A stretch of DNA of 64,000 nucleotides from assembly GCF_042468235.1 (NCBI RefSeq), contig NZ_CP170386.1:372001-436000 (forward strand). The letters are read 5' to 3'. The notes under the pieces are model-generated. The model worked only from the letters and a program-made list of their open reading frames with translations, was not told the origin of the DNA and ran no database searches. Both the position numbers and the translations under genes were made by a program. This document shows positions 1 to 7,861 of the stretch, one piece after another (the first letter of the stretch is position 1; each line of letters starts with the position of its first letter). Origin of the DNA: Lonepinella sp042468235 (lineage in GTDB: Bacteria > Pseudomonadota > Gammaproteobacteria > Enterobacterales > Pasteurellaceae).

Positions 1-720
1 TTTGCGGTAGCAGTAGTGGTATTAGTGATTAACGGTGGCTTTATCGCATTTGGTACAGATATTTTTAAAGTGATTGCCATTCCATTTGCTTTTGTTACCG
101 ACATCGCTAACAGTTGGCTAGGGTTGATGGTGATTTTCTTCTTAATTCATGCCTTATGGATTGTGGGGATTCATGGAGCCAATATTATTAGTTCCTTTTT
201 AGTGCCAATTGTATTAAGTAATTTGCAAGCTAATGCAAACGGAGCGAATATTCCTTTTGCAGGTGAATTTTACAATAGTTTTGTATTTCTTGGTGGATCT
301 GGTGGTACATTGGGACTAACTTTATTTATAGCCTTTCTTGCTCGTTCACAACAATTACGGATTTTAGGCAAAGCGTCTATTGCTCCAGGCATATTTAATA
401 TTAATGAGCCAATTATCTTTGGCTTACCAATCGTATATAACCCATATTTAGCTATACCATTTTTCCTTTCGCCAATGGTGACTGCGTCTATGGCATATTG
501 GTCAATTAAATTACATTGGGTGAATCCAATAATTGCTAATGTACCTTGGCCATCTCCAGCTGGTATTGGTGCATTTATTGGTACAGCAGGTGATTGGCGT
601 GCCGCAGCATTGGCATTATCTTGTGTTTTAGTATCTTGGTTAATTTATCTGCCGTTTGTTAAGGTGTATGACAATAAATTAGCAACAGAAGAACAGGCAG
701 CAGAACAAGTTAGTCAGTAA
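1..720 (+). CDS. PTS EIIC permease, cellobiose/diacetylchitobiose type (5' end outside window)
   Basis: This is the C-terminal part of a sugar phosphotransferase membrane component, which translocates and phosphorylates a beta-linked disaccharide in the inner membrane. The frame is open from base 1, so the gene starts upstream; the ATG/GTG codons near base 16 are internal. Visible marks are several hydrophobic helices, a GGSGGTLGL stretch and the conserved NINEPIIFGLPIVYNP loop of the lactose/cellobiose EIIC family. About 239 residues remain of a usual length near 430-450. The EIIA and EIIB partners are not in view, so the substrate is open. It converges on modD across a USS-pair terminator. 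Confidence 0.8.
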   Translation, partial: FAVAVVVLVINGGFIAFGTDIFKVIAIPFAFVTDIANSWLGLMVIFFLIHALWIVGIHGANIISSFLVPIVLSNLQANANGANIPFAGEFYNSFVFLGGSGGTLGLTLFIAFLARSQQLRILGKASIAPGIFNINEPIIFGLPIVYNPYLAIPFFLSPMVTASMAYWSIKLHWVNPIIANVPWPSPAGIGAFIGTAGDWRAAALALSCVLVSWLIYLPFVKVYDNKLATEEQAAEQVSQ

Positions 721-727
721 ACGTCAT

Positions 728-773
728 AAAAAAATACCGCACTTTTTTAACGATTTTTGATAAAAGTGCGGTA
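728..773 (-). terminator. Inverted uptake-sequence pair acting as terminator
   Basis: TACCGCACTTTT (735-746) and AAAAGTGCGGTA (762-773) form a perfect 12-bp stem made of two opposed DNA uptake sequences. An A-run at 728-734 gives the U-tract on the minus strand, so it should end the mod operon. It lies between converging genes and may work in both directions. Confidence 0.75.
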
Positions 774-791
774 TAAAATAACAACATTTTT

Positions 792-1637
792 TTATCTTTT
801 CTCAATCATGACTTTTATATCTTCTGGCATCGCATAATAAGGGGCAGAAGTAATAAATAAGTCAATACCTAATTTAGCAAAATCCGCAACATTATTTTTA
901 TTTACCCCACCTGCTACGGATAACATCACATTAGATTTGAGTTGTTGCTTAAGCTCTAAAGCAGCTTTGACATCATCTGAACTAAATTTATCTAATTGAA
1001 TAATATTAGGATTCGCCAATAACATGGCTTGACACTGGGCTAAATTATCCGCTTCAAGGGTGATTTTATTTTCAGGGGCTTGTTGGCGTAATGTTGCCAC
1101 AATATCAATGTAATTCTCTGGTTCGTCCAATAAATTACGGTGATTGGTAAAGACTAAAAGGGTTTCACTGAGTCCTTGACGGTGAATATGTCCACCGCCA
1201 GCTAGCACGGCAGCAGTGGCTAATTTTCTGGTGTTAGGGATGCTTTTTCGCGTACAAGCCACCACGGCATTAGGGTTTATCGCTTTGGCATTTTGCACCA
1301 TTTCTGCGGTATATTGTGCCACACCACAACTCCACTCTAATACCAGTTGTACTACTTTCCATGCTTGATGAAGTTGATCGGCTTGGGCTTCTGCTTGAAT
1401 AAGTAGCGTTCCCGCTGTTACTTCATCGCCATCTTGAACAAAGGCATTAGCTTGAATATGCAATTTGGTTAATAAACGTAATGCGACATTAATACCCGCT
1501 ACCACACCTGCTTTTTTACGTGTAAATGACATACGAGCAGGTTTTTTTCCAATATCTAAGCAATGTGTGGTTAAATCACCACGATAAATATCTTCAAGTA
1601 AAAAATTATCGAGTTCTGGTTCAGAAAAATAGATCAT
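792..1637 (-). CDS. modD: ModD, quinolinate phosphoribosyltransferase-like protein of molybdate operon
   Basis: The 281-aa product resembles nicotinate-nucleotide pyrophosphorylase (QPRTase fold), with an N-terminal barrel-like part and a C-terminal phosphoribosyltransferase half (ACTRKSIPNTRKLA, EADNLAQ, SVAGGVN). ModD proteins are QPRTase paralogues found with molybdate transport genes; their reaction is not settled. Here it is the last gene of a four-gene operon after modA, modB and an ATPase, and its start overlaps the ATPase stop by 4 nt, which argues for coupling. Length fits the family. A true NadC is less likely given the neighbours. Confidence 0.8.
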   Translation of the reverse strand: MIYFSEPELDNFLLEDIYRGDLTTHCLDIGKKPARMSFTRKKAGVVAGINVALRLLTKLHIQANAFVQDGDEVTAGTLLIQAEAQADQLHQAWKVVQLVLEWSCGVAQYTAEMVQNAKAINPNAVVACTRKSIPNTRKLATAAVLAGGGHIHRQGLSETLLVFTNHRNLLDEPENYIDIVATLRQQAPENKITLEADNLAQCQAMLLANPNIIQLDKFSSDDVKAALELKQQLKSNVMLSVAGGVNKNNVADFAKLGIDLFITSAPYYAMPEDIKVMIEKR

Positions 1638-2245
1638 AGCGTTTCCTTGAGTGTTCCATGGTGGATAGAGATAGCACGTTCCGCCAGATAGTCGGCTTCT
1701 TTCGGTTCGTGCGTGACCATTAAAATGGTGAGTGAAAATTGCGTTTTTATTTGTTTAATGATTTGCCACATTTGGGTACGAGTATCCCAATCAAGAGAAG
1801 AAAAAGGTTCATCGAGTAACAATAATTTAGGATGACTGATTAATACTCTCGCCAGTGCGACCCGTTGTTGTTCGCCCCCCGAGATTTGATGCGGATAACG
1901 ATCAATTAAATGTTCAATACCCAACTGTTGCAACAAATCTATTTGTTCTGTCAAGGAAATGTGTGTACCTTGTGCTAAGGCTAAATTTTCATTGACCGTT
2001 CTATGTGGAAACAAATAAAGCCGTTGATTTAAATAACGACATTGACGTTGCCAAGGGGGAAGTCGGTTAATATTTTGTCTAGCCAAAATGATGTTACCTT
2101 GATACTCAAGATAGCCCGCGATAGCATTAAGCAAGGTTGTTTTACCACTGCCTGATTTACCTAAGATAGCGACACATTCATTGGGTTGAATATGTAAGTT
2201 TAGTCGGTTTAAAATACCGACACTTAAATCTTGAATGTTTAACAT
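1634..2245 (-). CDS. ABC transporter ATPase of molybdate-type operon, short ModC-like
   Basis: This 203-aa cytoplasmic ATPase should power the ModB permease. Walker A is GKSGSGKTT near residue 30, the signature is SGGEQQRVALAR, and Walker B is LLLLDEPFSS followed by the H-loop MVTHE. It is much shorter than classical ModC (about 350 aa) because it stops after the nucleotide-binding domain and has no C-terminal TOBE/molybdate-binding domain. It sits 3 nt after modB and overlaps modD by 4 nt. Substrate could be molybdate, tungstate or a related oxyanion. Confidence 0.78.
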   Translation of the reverse strand: MLNIQDLSVGILNRLNLHIQPNECVAILGKSGSGKTTLLNAIAGYLEYQGNIILARQNINRLPPWQRQCRYLNQRLYLFPHRTVNENLALAQGTHISLTEQIDLLQQLGIEHLIDRYPHQISGGEQQRVALARVLISHPKLLLLDEPFSSLDWDTRTQMWQIIKQIKTQFSLTILMVTHEPKEADYLAERAISIHHGTLKETL

Positions 2246-2248
2246 TGA

Positions 2249-3043
2249 CTATTGCCGATTGAGATTGCGTAATAAGAGTAATAACAAGGCGGAAATCACT
2301 AAAAGCCATAATGATGCACCAATAGCAATTTCAAAATCGCCACTAGCGATATTTAAATAGATTGCCATTGGCAAGGTTTCCGTTTTAAAGCGAGTGGCAC
2401 CTGCTAACATTAAGGTTGCACCGAATTCCCCAATCGCTCTTGCCCAAGCTAAGATTGCACCGCTTAATAAGGGTTTCCAACACATAGGCAATTCCACTTT
2501 GATTAAGGATTGCCAAGGGGTGAGTCCAAGATTATAAGCGGTTAAGCGGTAGCCTATATCAAAATTGGCAAATGCCCCCCTTGCACTACGTAATAAAATG
2601 GAACTTGCAATATAGGTTTGAGCAATAATGATCCCCACAGGGCTAAATACCCAATCGCTGACGATGGGTAACCAAGTTGCCACAATACCTTGACGATTAA
2701 ATAATAACAGTAGGCTTAATCCTGCCACTAATGGGGGTAAAACCATAGGGAGATCGAGTAGGGTATCGATCACTTTTTGCCAAGGTAAGGTTTTTTGGCT
2801 CATCACCCAAGCACTCGGAATAGCAATGATCATTGCCAACAAAAGTGAAATGATTGAACTACTCAGCGACATTCCCAAGGCAAAATAGAGTTCTTTATCC
2901 GTCAGAATTTCAATGAGAAAATGCTGATTGAGCTTACTGGTTAAGGATAAAATCGCCCCAACCACGATACATAACAATAATGCCAATGGGATAAGGGCGA
3001 AATATAAACTCAAACTATTGGGTGATCGGTAAGAAACCTTCAT
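2249..3043 (-). CDS. modB: Molybdate-type ABC transporter permease ModB
   Basis: Inner-membrane permease of about six hydrophobic segments with the BPD transporter EAA-type loop (NLGLTPWQSLIKVELP, then ARAIGEFGATLMLAG), the hallmark of ModB/CysT permeases. The ATG at 3043 lies inside modA and gives a 29-nt overlap; its first residues (MKV) happen to match those of ModA. An alternative TTG at 3013, two bases past the modA stop, would give a 254-aa product without overlap. Neither has a clear ribosome binding site, so the start is uncertain. Confidence 0.82.
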   Translation of the reverse strand: MKVSYRSPNSLSLYFALIPLALLLCIVVGAILSLTSKLNQHFLIEILTDKELYFALGMSLSSSIISLLLAMIIAIPSAWVMSQKTLPWQKVIDTLLDLPMVLPPLVAGLSLLLLFNRQGIVATWLPIVSDWVFSPVGIIIAQTYIASSILLRSARGAFANFDIGYRLTAYNLGLTPWQSLIKVELPMCWKPLLSGAILAWARAIGEFGATLMLAGATRFKTETLPMAIYLNIASGDFEIAIGASLWLLVISALLLLLLRNLNRQ

Positions 3044-3758
3044 CAGTGAAGTATTTCACTCCTTCAGCAGATTTGAATAAGTCTAATAATTGTTTAGCTT
3101 CTTTTGGGTGCTGACTGGTTTTTAAGGTAGCGATGGTCACTTTTTCTTCAGGCGTACCTTTTGGATTGTCCAAAATCACTAATTTATCTTTTTCTTTCCA
3201 CGCACCTGAACGCCCAACGACAGCAGCATCAACATCACCGTTGAGCAAATAAAGCATTAATTGTTTTACTGTTCCCGCTTTTACTACCACTTTTTCATTT
3301 AACGCTTTTTCATAACCAGAAAGTGCCAATATTTTTTCTGCCCCTTTACCTAATGCCATCGCTTTGCTATCACCAATACCAATACGTAAATTACTTTCTG
3401 CGAGAGCTTTCAAGGAATCAATGCCATCGGCTTTGTCTTTACGTACTGCCATGACGGGGATATGTAAGACTAATGGTGCTGATTCAATCACGTCACCTGT
3501 TTGTTGTAATTTTTCCACATAGTCGGCAGAACCGGGTAAATACAAATCACCTTGTTGGGTGGTTTGATAACGAGCTAATAACTGACCTGATCCTGCATAT
3601 TCGACAGTGACTTTATTGTTGGTTTGTGTTTCAAATTGTTTAATAATTTTTTCAACGGGTGATTTCAAACCAGCCCCAGCATACAGGTGTAATTCAGCTG
3701 CAGATACTGTGGCAGTAAAACCAAGTGTTAATGCTAAGAGAGATAAAGAGACTTTCAT
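3015..3758 (-). CDS. modA: Molybdate-type periplasmic binding protein ModA
   Basis: A 247-aa exported protein with a signal peptide (MKVSLSLLALTLGFTATVSA|AE) followed by an ELHLYAGAGLKSPVEKI start typical of ModA/WtpA binding proteins. Later motifs (AGSGQLLARYQ, KAGTVKQLMLYLLNGDVDAAVVGRS) fit the type II periplasmic-binding fold. It would capture molybdate or tungstate and deliver it to ModB. First gene of the operon, with GATTTTCC near the ATG and a possible ModE-like half-site upstream. Confidence 0.85.
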   Translation of the reverse strand: MKVSLSLLALTLGFTATVSAAELHLYAGAGLKSPVEKIIKQFETQTNNKVTVEYAGSGQLLARYQTTQQGDLYLPGSADYVEKLQQTGDVIESAPLVLHIPVMAVRKDKADGIDSLKALAESNLRIGIGDSKAMALGKGAEKILALSGYEKALNEKVVVKAGTVKQLMLYLLNGDVDAAVVGRSGAWKEKDKLVILDNPKGTPEEKVTIATLKTSQHPKEAKQLLDLFKSAEGVKYFTDEGFLPITQ

Positions 3759-3789
3759 GAGATTTTCCTTAATTTTATGAATAGAATAG

Positions 3790-3802
3790 CGTTATATATA
3801 TC
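3790..3802. promoter_or_regulatory. Possible ModE half-site upstream of modA
   Basis: CGTTATATATATC lies about 35 bp before the modA start. ModE operators are built on CGnTATA arms; one arm matches well and the opposing arm is weak. ModE itself is not in the window. Confidence 0.3.
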
Positions 3803-3858
3803 ATTCTACAAAGAATTAGAGAAAACTTCAAAAGGTTTTCATTAGTTAAAAATTGAGT

Positions 3859-3894
3859 AAAAAAATACCGCACTTTAATCACTCAAAGTGCGGT
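3859..3894 (-). terminator. Uptake-sequence pair terminator of ackA-pta
   Basis: ACCGCACTTT (3867-3876) pairs with AAAGTGCGGT (3885-3894). The A-run at 3859-3865 becomes a U-tract on the minus strand, just after the pta stop codon. Confidence 0.8.
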
Positions 3895-3915
3895 GGAAAA
3901 TGACTTAATTTTTCA

Positions 3916-6054
3916 TTATTGTGTCGCTTGAATCGCTGTTAATGCGATGGTGTACACAATATCATCAACCAATGCACCACGAGATAAGTCGTTCACTGGT
4001 TTACGCATACCTTGTAACATTGGACCAATAGATACTAAATCCGCAGAGCGTTGCACTGCTTTGTATGTCGTATTACCTGTATTCAAATCAGGGAAGATGA
4101 ATACCGTTGCTTTACCTGCTACAGGGGAATTTGGTGCTTTGGATTTTGCCACATCTTCCATCACGGCGGCATCATATTGTAATGGACCGTCAATGATTAA
4201 ATCTGGACGTTTTTCTTTGGCAATACGAGTGGCTTCTTTTACTTTTTCAACATCTGCACCTGAACCTGATGTACCCGTTGAGTAAGAAATCATTGCCACT
4301 TTTGGTTCAATACCAAAGGCTTTGGCTGAATCGGCGGATTGAATGGCGATTTCCGCTAATTGTTCCGCATTTGGATCTGGGTTCACCGCACAGTCACCAT
4401 AAACTAACACTTGATCTGGTAGCAACATAAAGAAGATCGAAGATACAATAGAGCTACCTGGGGCAGTTTTGATGATTTGCATTGGTGGACGAATGGTATT
4501 CGCTGTGGTATGCACGGCACCAGATACTAAACCATCTACTTCGTTAGCTTCTAACATCATTGTACCTAACACAACATTATCTTCTAACTGCTCGCGAGCT
4601 GAGGTTTCTGTCATGCCTTTGGCTTTACGTAATTCCACTAAACGAGCCACATAGTTTTCTCGTACTGAGGTTGGGTCAATTACCGTGATGCCTTTACCCA
4701 ATGTTACACCCTGTGCTTCAGCTACACGTTGAACATCTGCTGGGTTAGCTAATAAGATACATTCTGCAATGCCACGTTCTGCACAAAGCACTGCAGCTTT
4801 AATGGTACGAGGTTCATCACCTTCAGGTAACACAATACGTTTTTTCGCCGCACGAGCTAATTCAGTTAATTGGAAACGGAACGCTGGTGGTGATAAACGA
4901 CGAATACGTGAAGAAACTCCCGCAATTTGGTTAATAAAATCAGTGTCAAATTGTTGGCTGGTGTATTGTTTTATATTTTCAATCCGTTCTTTATCGTCAA
5001 CGGGGACTTCTAAATTGAAACTTTGCAAATTTAATGCGGTTTGCCAAGTGTTGCCTTCAATGCGGAAAATTGGTAAACCTGTGGTTTCAAAAGCACGTTG
5101 GCATAATTTATTAATTTGATTATCAATTTTATAACCACCGGTTAATAAAATACCGCCTAATTCAATGCCGTTAGTTGCGGCCAATGCAGCGGCAGTTAAT
5201 ACATCAGGTCTATCCGCAGATGTCACTAATAAACTACCCGTACGGAAATGTTCCACCATATTTTGTAATCCTCTCGCACAGAAAGTAATACCACGAATAC
5301 GGCGAGTCGTAATTTCCCCTTCGTTGAGAATAGCAGCACCGAGATGTTTGACCAAGTCGATAACACGGGTGGCGATTAATTCTGCTGACCAAGGAATACA
5401 GGCTAATACTTTAATTGGGCTGGTGGCGAATAAGCGATAAACTTCGCCAGCTTGGTTGTGGCTATGTTGGTATGAATCAAAAATCTCCGTTAAATCAGGA
5501 CGGGTGCGACCACTGTCATCAACAGGAGCATTGAATTTGTTAATGACGACCCCAAGTAGGTTAGGGTTAGATTTTCCACCAAAAGATGCTGCCGCTGCTT
5601 CAACACGTTCTTTTAATTGATTCGGTGTATCTGTCGCAGGTGCAGCCACTAAAATAATTTCTGCATCTAAGGCTTGAGCAATTTCATAGTTAATTCTGTC
5701 GGCATAAGAATTTTTTCTAGTCGGAATTAACCCTTCTACAATAACGATTTCATTGTTTTTGCTTAATTGTTGGTGCTGTTCAACAATTTTTTCTAAAAGT
5801 ACATCTGTTTGATTCTGACCAATTAAATTTTCGGCAATGCTTAACATAAAAGGTTCAGCGGTTTCGATACTTGTACTGGTACGTACAATAGAAGTTGTGC
5901 GATCTAATTTGTCTTCACCACTGCTAGGTTGCGAAATAGGCTTGATAAAACCAATTTTTGTACCTTTTTGTTCAAGCGCTTGAATTAAACCCAGACTAAC
6001 ACTAGTTAAACCAACGCCGCTACTGATTGGGATAAGAATAATAGTTCGTGACAT
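3916..6054 (-). CDS. pta: Phosphate acetyltransferase
   Basis: Converts acetyl-CoA and phosphate to acetyl phosphate, the first step of acetate overflow. The 712-aa protein has the long enterobacterial form: an N-terminal CobB/dethiobiotin-synthetase-like P-loop region (PISSGVGLTS), a middle DRTGG-type domain, and a C-terminal PTA_PTB catalytic domain beginning near residue 390 (FRFQLTELARAAKKRIVLPEGDEPR) with MISYSTGTSGSG and DGPLQYDAA. It follows ackA by 73 nt across a palindrome. Several long plus-strand reading frames inside it are codon-bias shadows. Confidence 0.96.
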   Translation of the reverse strand: MSRTIILIPISSGVGLTSVSLGLIQALEQKGTKIGFIKPISQPSSGEDKLDRTTSIVRTSTSIETAEPFMLSIAENLIGQNQTDVLLEKIVEQHQQLSKNNEIVIVEGLIPTRKNSYADRINYEIAQALDAEIILVAAPATDTPNQLKERVEAAAASFGGKSNPNLLGVVINKFNAPVDDSGRTRPDLTEIFDSYQHSHNQAGEVYRLFATSPIKVLACIPWSAELIATRVIDLVKHLGAAILNEGEITTRRIRGITFCARGLQNMVEHFRTGSLLVTSADRPDVLTAAALAATNGIELGGILLTGGYKIDNQINKLCQRAFETTGLPIFRIEGNTWQTALNLQSFNLEVPVDDKERIENIKQYTSQQFDTDFINQIAGVSSRIRRLSPPAFRFQLTELARAAKKRIVLPEGDEPRTIKAAVLCAERGIAECILLANPADVQRVAEAQGVTLGKGITVIDPTSVRENYVARLVELRKAKGMTETSAREQLEDNVVLGTMMLEANEVDGLVSGAVHTTANTIRPPMQIIKTAPGSSIVSSIFFMLLPDQVLVYGDCAVNPDPNAEQLAEIAIQSADSAKAFGIEPKVAMISYSTGTSGSGADVEKVKEATRIAKEKRPDLIIDGPLQYDAAVMEDVAKSKAPNSPVAGKATVFIFPDLNTGNTTYKAVQRSADLVSIGPMLQGMRKPVNDLSRGALVDDIVYTIALTAIQATQ

Positions 6055-6080
6055 AATATTTCCTAATTTGAGAGAATGTT

Positions 6081-6115
6081 GAGTAAAAAAGCAAACTGCC
6101 GATAATTATCGGCAG
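6081..6115 (-). terminator. ackA-pta intercistronic palindrome, possible attenuator
   Basis: A perfect 20-bp palindrome occupies 6096-6115 (CTGCCGATAA and its complement). On the minus strand it is followed by TTTGCTTTTTT, so transcripts from ackA could partly end here before pta. Confidence 0.6.
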
Positions 6116-6127
6116 TCGTTTATGTGA

Positions 6128-7324
6128 TTATTTTATGCAAAGACGAGCAGTATCTCGTGCAATCACTAATTCTTCATTAGTTGGAATAACCATGGCGATC
6201 GGGGTATTATCTTTAGTAATAATACCTTCATTACCAAAACGAGCGGCTAAGTTTTTCTCAGTATCTATGTTATAACCAAATAATTTTAAGTGATTTAAGG
6301 TGATCTCACGGACGTGAGCAGAGTTTTCCCCGATACCGCCAGTAAACACGATAGCATCTAAACGTTCACCGATAACTGCCATGTATGAACCGATATATTT
6401 AGCTAAACGGTAGCAATAGACATCTAACGCACGTTTGGCAGGTTCTTCTTTATCGTAGTTATCTTCTGCGTAACGGCAATCGCTCGTCACTTCAGTTAAA
6501 CCTAATAAACCTGATTTTTTCACTAAGGTTTCTTCGATTTCATCCATTGACATACCTAAGTTTCTGTATAGATAGAACACGATTGCCGGGTCGATATCAC
6601 CAGAACGAGTTCCCATCACTAAACCCTCTAATGGGGTTAAGCCCATAGACGTATCGATACATTCACCATGACGAACAGCAGACACAGAACCACCGTTACC
6701 TAAGTGACAAGTAATGACATTAATTTTATCTTCAGCAACACCTAAACGTTTTGCTGCTTCGCGGCTAACAAAGTAGTGGCTAGTACCATGGGCACCGTAA
6801 CGACGAATGGCATGGTCTTTGTAAAGTGAGTATGGTAATGCGTATAAGTAGGCTTCTTCCGGCATGGTAGTATGGAATGCAGTATCAAATACGACCACGT
6901 TTTTATCTTTTAAATGTGGGAAAATATTGAACGCTTCTTTAATACCGATTAAGTGAGCAGGGTTGTGTAATGGGGCAAATTGAATGGCGTCTTCAATACC
7001 TTTTACCACTTCATCTGTGACGATAACTGATGAAGTAAATTTCTCACCACCGTGAACAATGCGGTGACCGATTGCGACAATGCTGTCTTTTAATTCTTGG
7101 GTTAATACATTTTCAACAATGAATTTCAAAGCTTCGCTGTGAGCCGCACCCGCACCTAAATCTGCGTTACCTTTCTCGCCGTGAATTTTCCATTTAATAC
7201 GAGCTTCAGGGAGATAGAATGCTTCGGCTAAACCTGATAATTTTTCGTCACCAGAAACAGGATCTAAGATAGCAAATTTTAAAGATGAGCTACCACAGTT
7301 TAAGATAAGAACTAATTTTGACAT
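6128..7324 (-). CDS. ackA: Acetate kinase
   Basis: Interconverts acetyl phosphate plus ADP with acetate plus ATP. The 398-aa sequence shows all family signatures: NCGSSSLKF at the N-terminus, GHRIVHGGEKF, VFDTAFHTTMP, YGAHGTSH, CHLGNGGS and GTRSGDIDP. It is the promoter-proximal gene of ackA-pta. In the upstream gap (7325-7591) a minus-strand TTGAT-N4-ATTAC at 7454-7468 resembles a weak FNR box, which would fit anaerobic control, but only one half is good. Confidence 0.97.
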   Translation of the reverse strand: MSKLVLILNCGSSSLKFAILDPVSGDEKLSGLAEAFYLPEARIKWKIHGEKGNADLGAGAAHSEALKFIVENVLTQELKDSIVAIGHRIVHGGEKFTSSVIVTDEVVKGIEDAIQFAPLHNPAHLIGIKEAFNIFPHLKDKNVVVFDTAFHTTMPEEAYLYALPYSLYKDHAIRRYGAHGTSHYFVSREAAKRLGVAEDKINVITCHLGNGGSVSAVRHGECIDTSMGLTPLEGLVMGTRSGDIDPAIVFYLYRNLGMSMDEIEETLVKKSGLLGLTEVTSDCRYAEDNYDKEEPAKRALDVYCYRLAKYIGSYMAVIGERLDAIVFTGGIGENSAHVREITLNHLKLFGYNIDTEKNLAARFGNEGIITKDNTPIAMVIPTNEELVIARDTARLCIK

Positions 7325-7524
7325 AAATTAACCTATATTAAGGGTTGAAGTTAGAAGATATTCAGCAAACACTGAATAGACGTTTTTAAAGTCATAATAC
7401 GTTATAGAATACACTTTTTTGGCGATAAAATAAATTATTAAGCGTAGAAAAATGTAATCTTTATCAAAAAAAGTTGAAAGTTTAAACATTTTTTATAAAG
7501 TGCGGTGTAAATTTCCTTTTTTTA

Positions 7525-7555
7525 TTGGATTTTTTTGTGTAAAAGGGAGTATGCT
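7525..7555 (+). promoter_or_regulatory. Candidate MerR-type promoter of the copper genes
   Basis: TTGGAT (7525-7530) and TATGCT (7550-7555) are 19 bp apart, the long spacer used by MerR-family activators such as CueR. The spacer is not clearly palindromic, so the link to CueR is inference. Confidence 0.4.
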
Positions 7556-7591
7556 AGTCGAGTATTTTTATTTTTCAATGAGAGAGAAAAC

Positions 7592-7798
7592 ATGACAACC
7601 ATAAATTTAAACTTGCAAGATCTTTCTTGCCAACATTGCGTAAAAAACGTGAAACAAACCTTAGAAAAGATCTCGGGAGTAGAACATGCTGAGGTGAGTT
7701 TAACCCAAGCAGCAGTAATAGGAGAGGTATCTGCCCAAACCTTAATTGATGCCATTGTCGATGCAGGCTATCAAGCCCAACTTGCTGACCCAAAATAG
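7592..7798 (+). CDS. Copper chaperone (HMA domain), zero-frame product of the copA locus
   Basis: A 68-aa soluble heavy-metal-associated domain: MTTINLNLQDLSCQHCVKNV carries the metal-binding CxxC (CQHC), followed by the usual beta-alpha-beta pattern ending AGYQAQLADPK. The ATG at 7592 follows GAGAGAAAAC; an earlier in-frame ATG at 7535 would add an implausible leader. The last sense codons are CCA AAA followed directly by TAG and form the heptamer C CCA AAA. A -1 slip there enters the copA frame, so this gene can be read either as a CopZ-like chaperone or as the first domain of full-length CopA. Confidence 0.88.
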   Translation: MTTINLNLQDLSCQHCVKNVKQTLEKISGVEHAEVSLTQAAVIGEVSAQTLIDAIVDAGYQAQLADPK

Positions 7799-7861
7799 AT
7801 CTACCAACACAACAAAATCCTCAGCCTGATCCTGTGGTGGTAGAAAGTCGTCATGATCAGG
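7789..7861 (+). promoter_or_regulatory. Programmed -1 ribosomal frameshift signal with pseudoknot
   Basis: The slippery heptamer CCCAAAA (7789-7795) has X_XXY_YYZ phasing in the chaperone frame and is followed at once by TAG. After a 5-nt spacer, stem 1 pairs 7801-7810 with 7834-7843 (nine of ten pairs). Its loop segment CCTGATC (7825-7831) pairs perfectly with GATCAGG (7855-7861) as stem 2. This is an H-type pseudoknot with 14-, 2- and 11-nt loops. The copA frame is the -1 frame. E. coli copA is known to use -1 frameshifting to make both a chaperone and the pump. Confidence 0.82.

Noticed and set aside
1..720. PTS gene as a pseudogene
   Set aside because: The missing 5' part is due to the window edge; the frame is open from base 1.
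3947..5440. Several plus-strand open frames opposite pta
   Set aside because: They lie fully inside pta, have no ribosome binding sites and their proteins look like no family. pta explains the DNA.
7834..7836. GTG as true start of CopA
   Set aside because: No Shine-Dalgarno, frame open to 7789 and a slippery site plus pseudoknot upstream; the start would also drop the first HMA domain.
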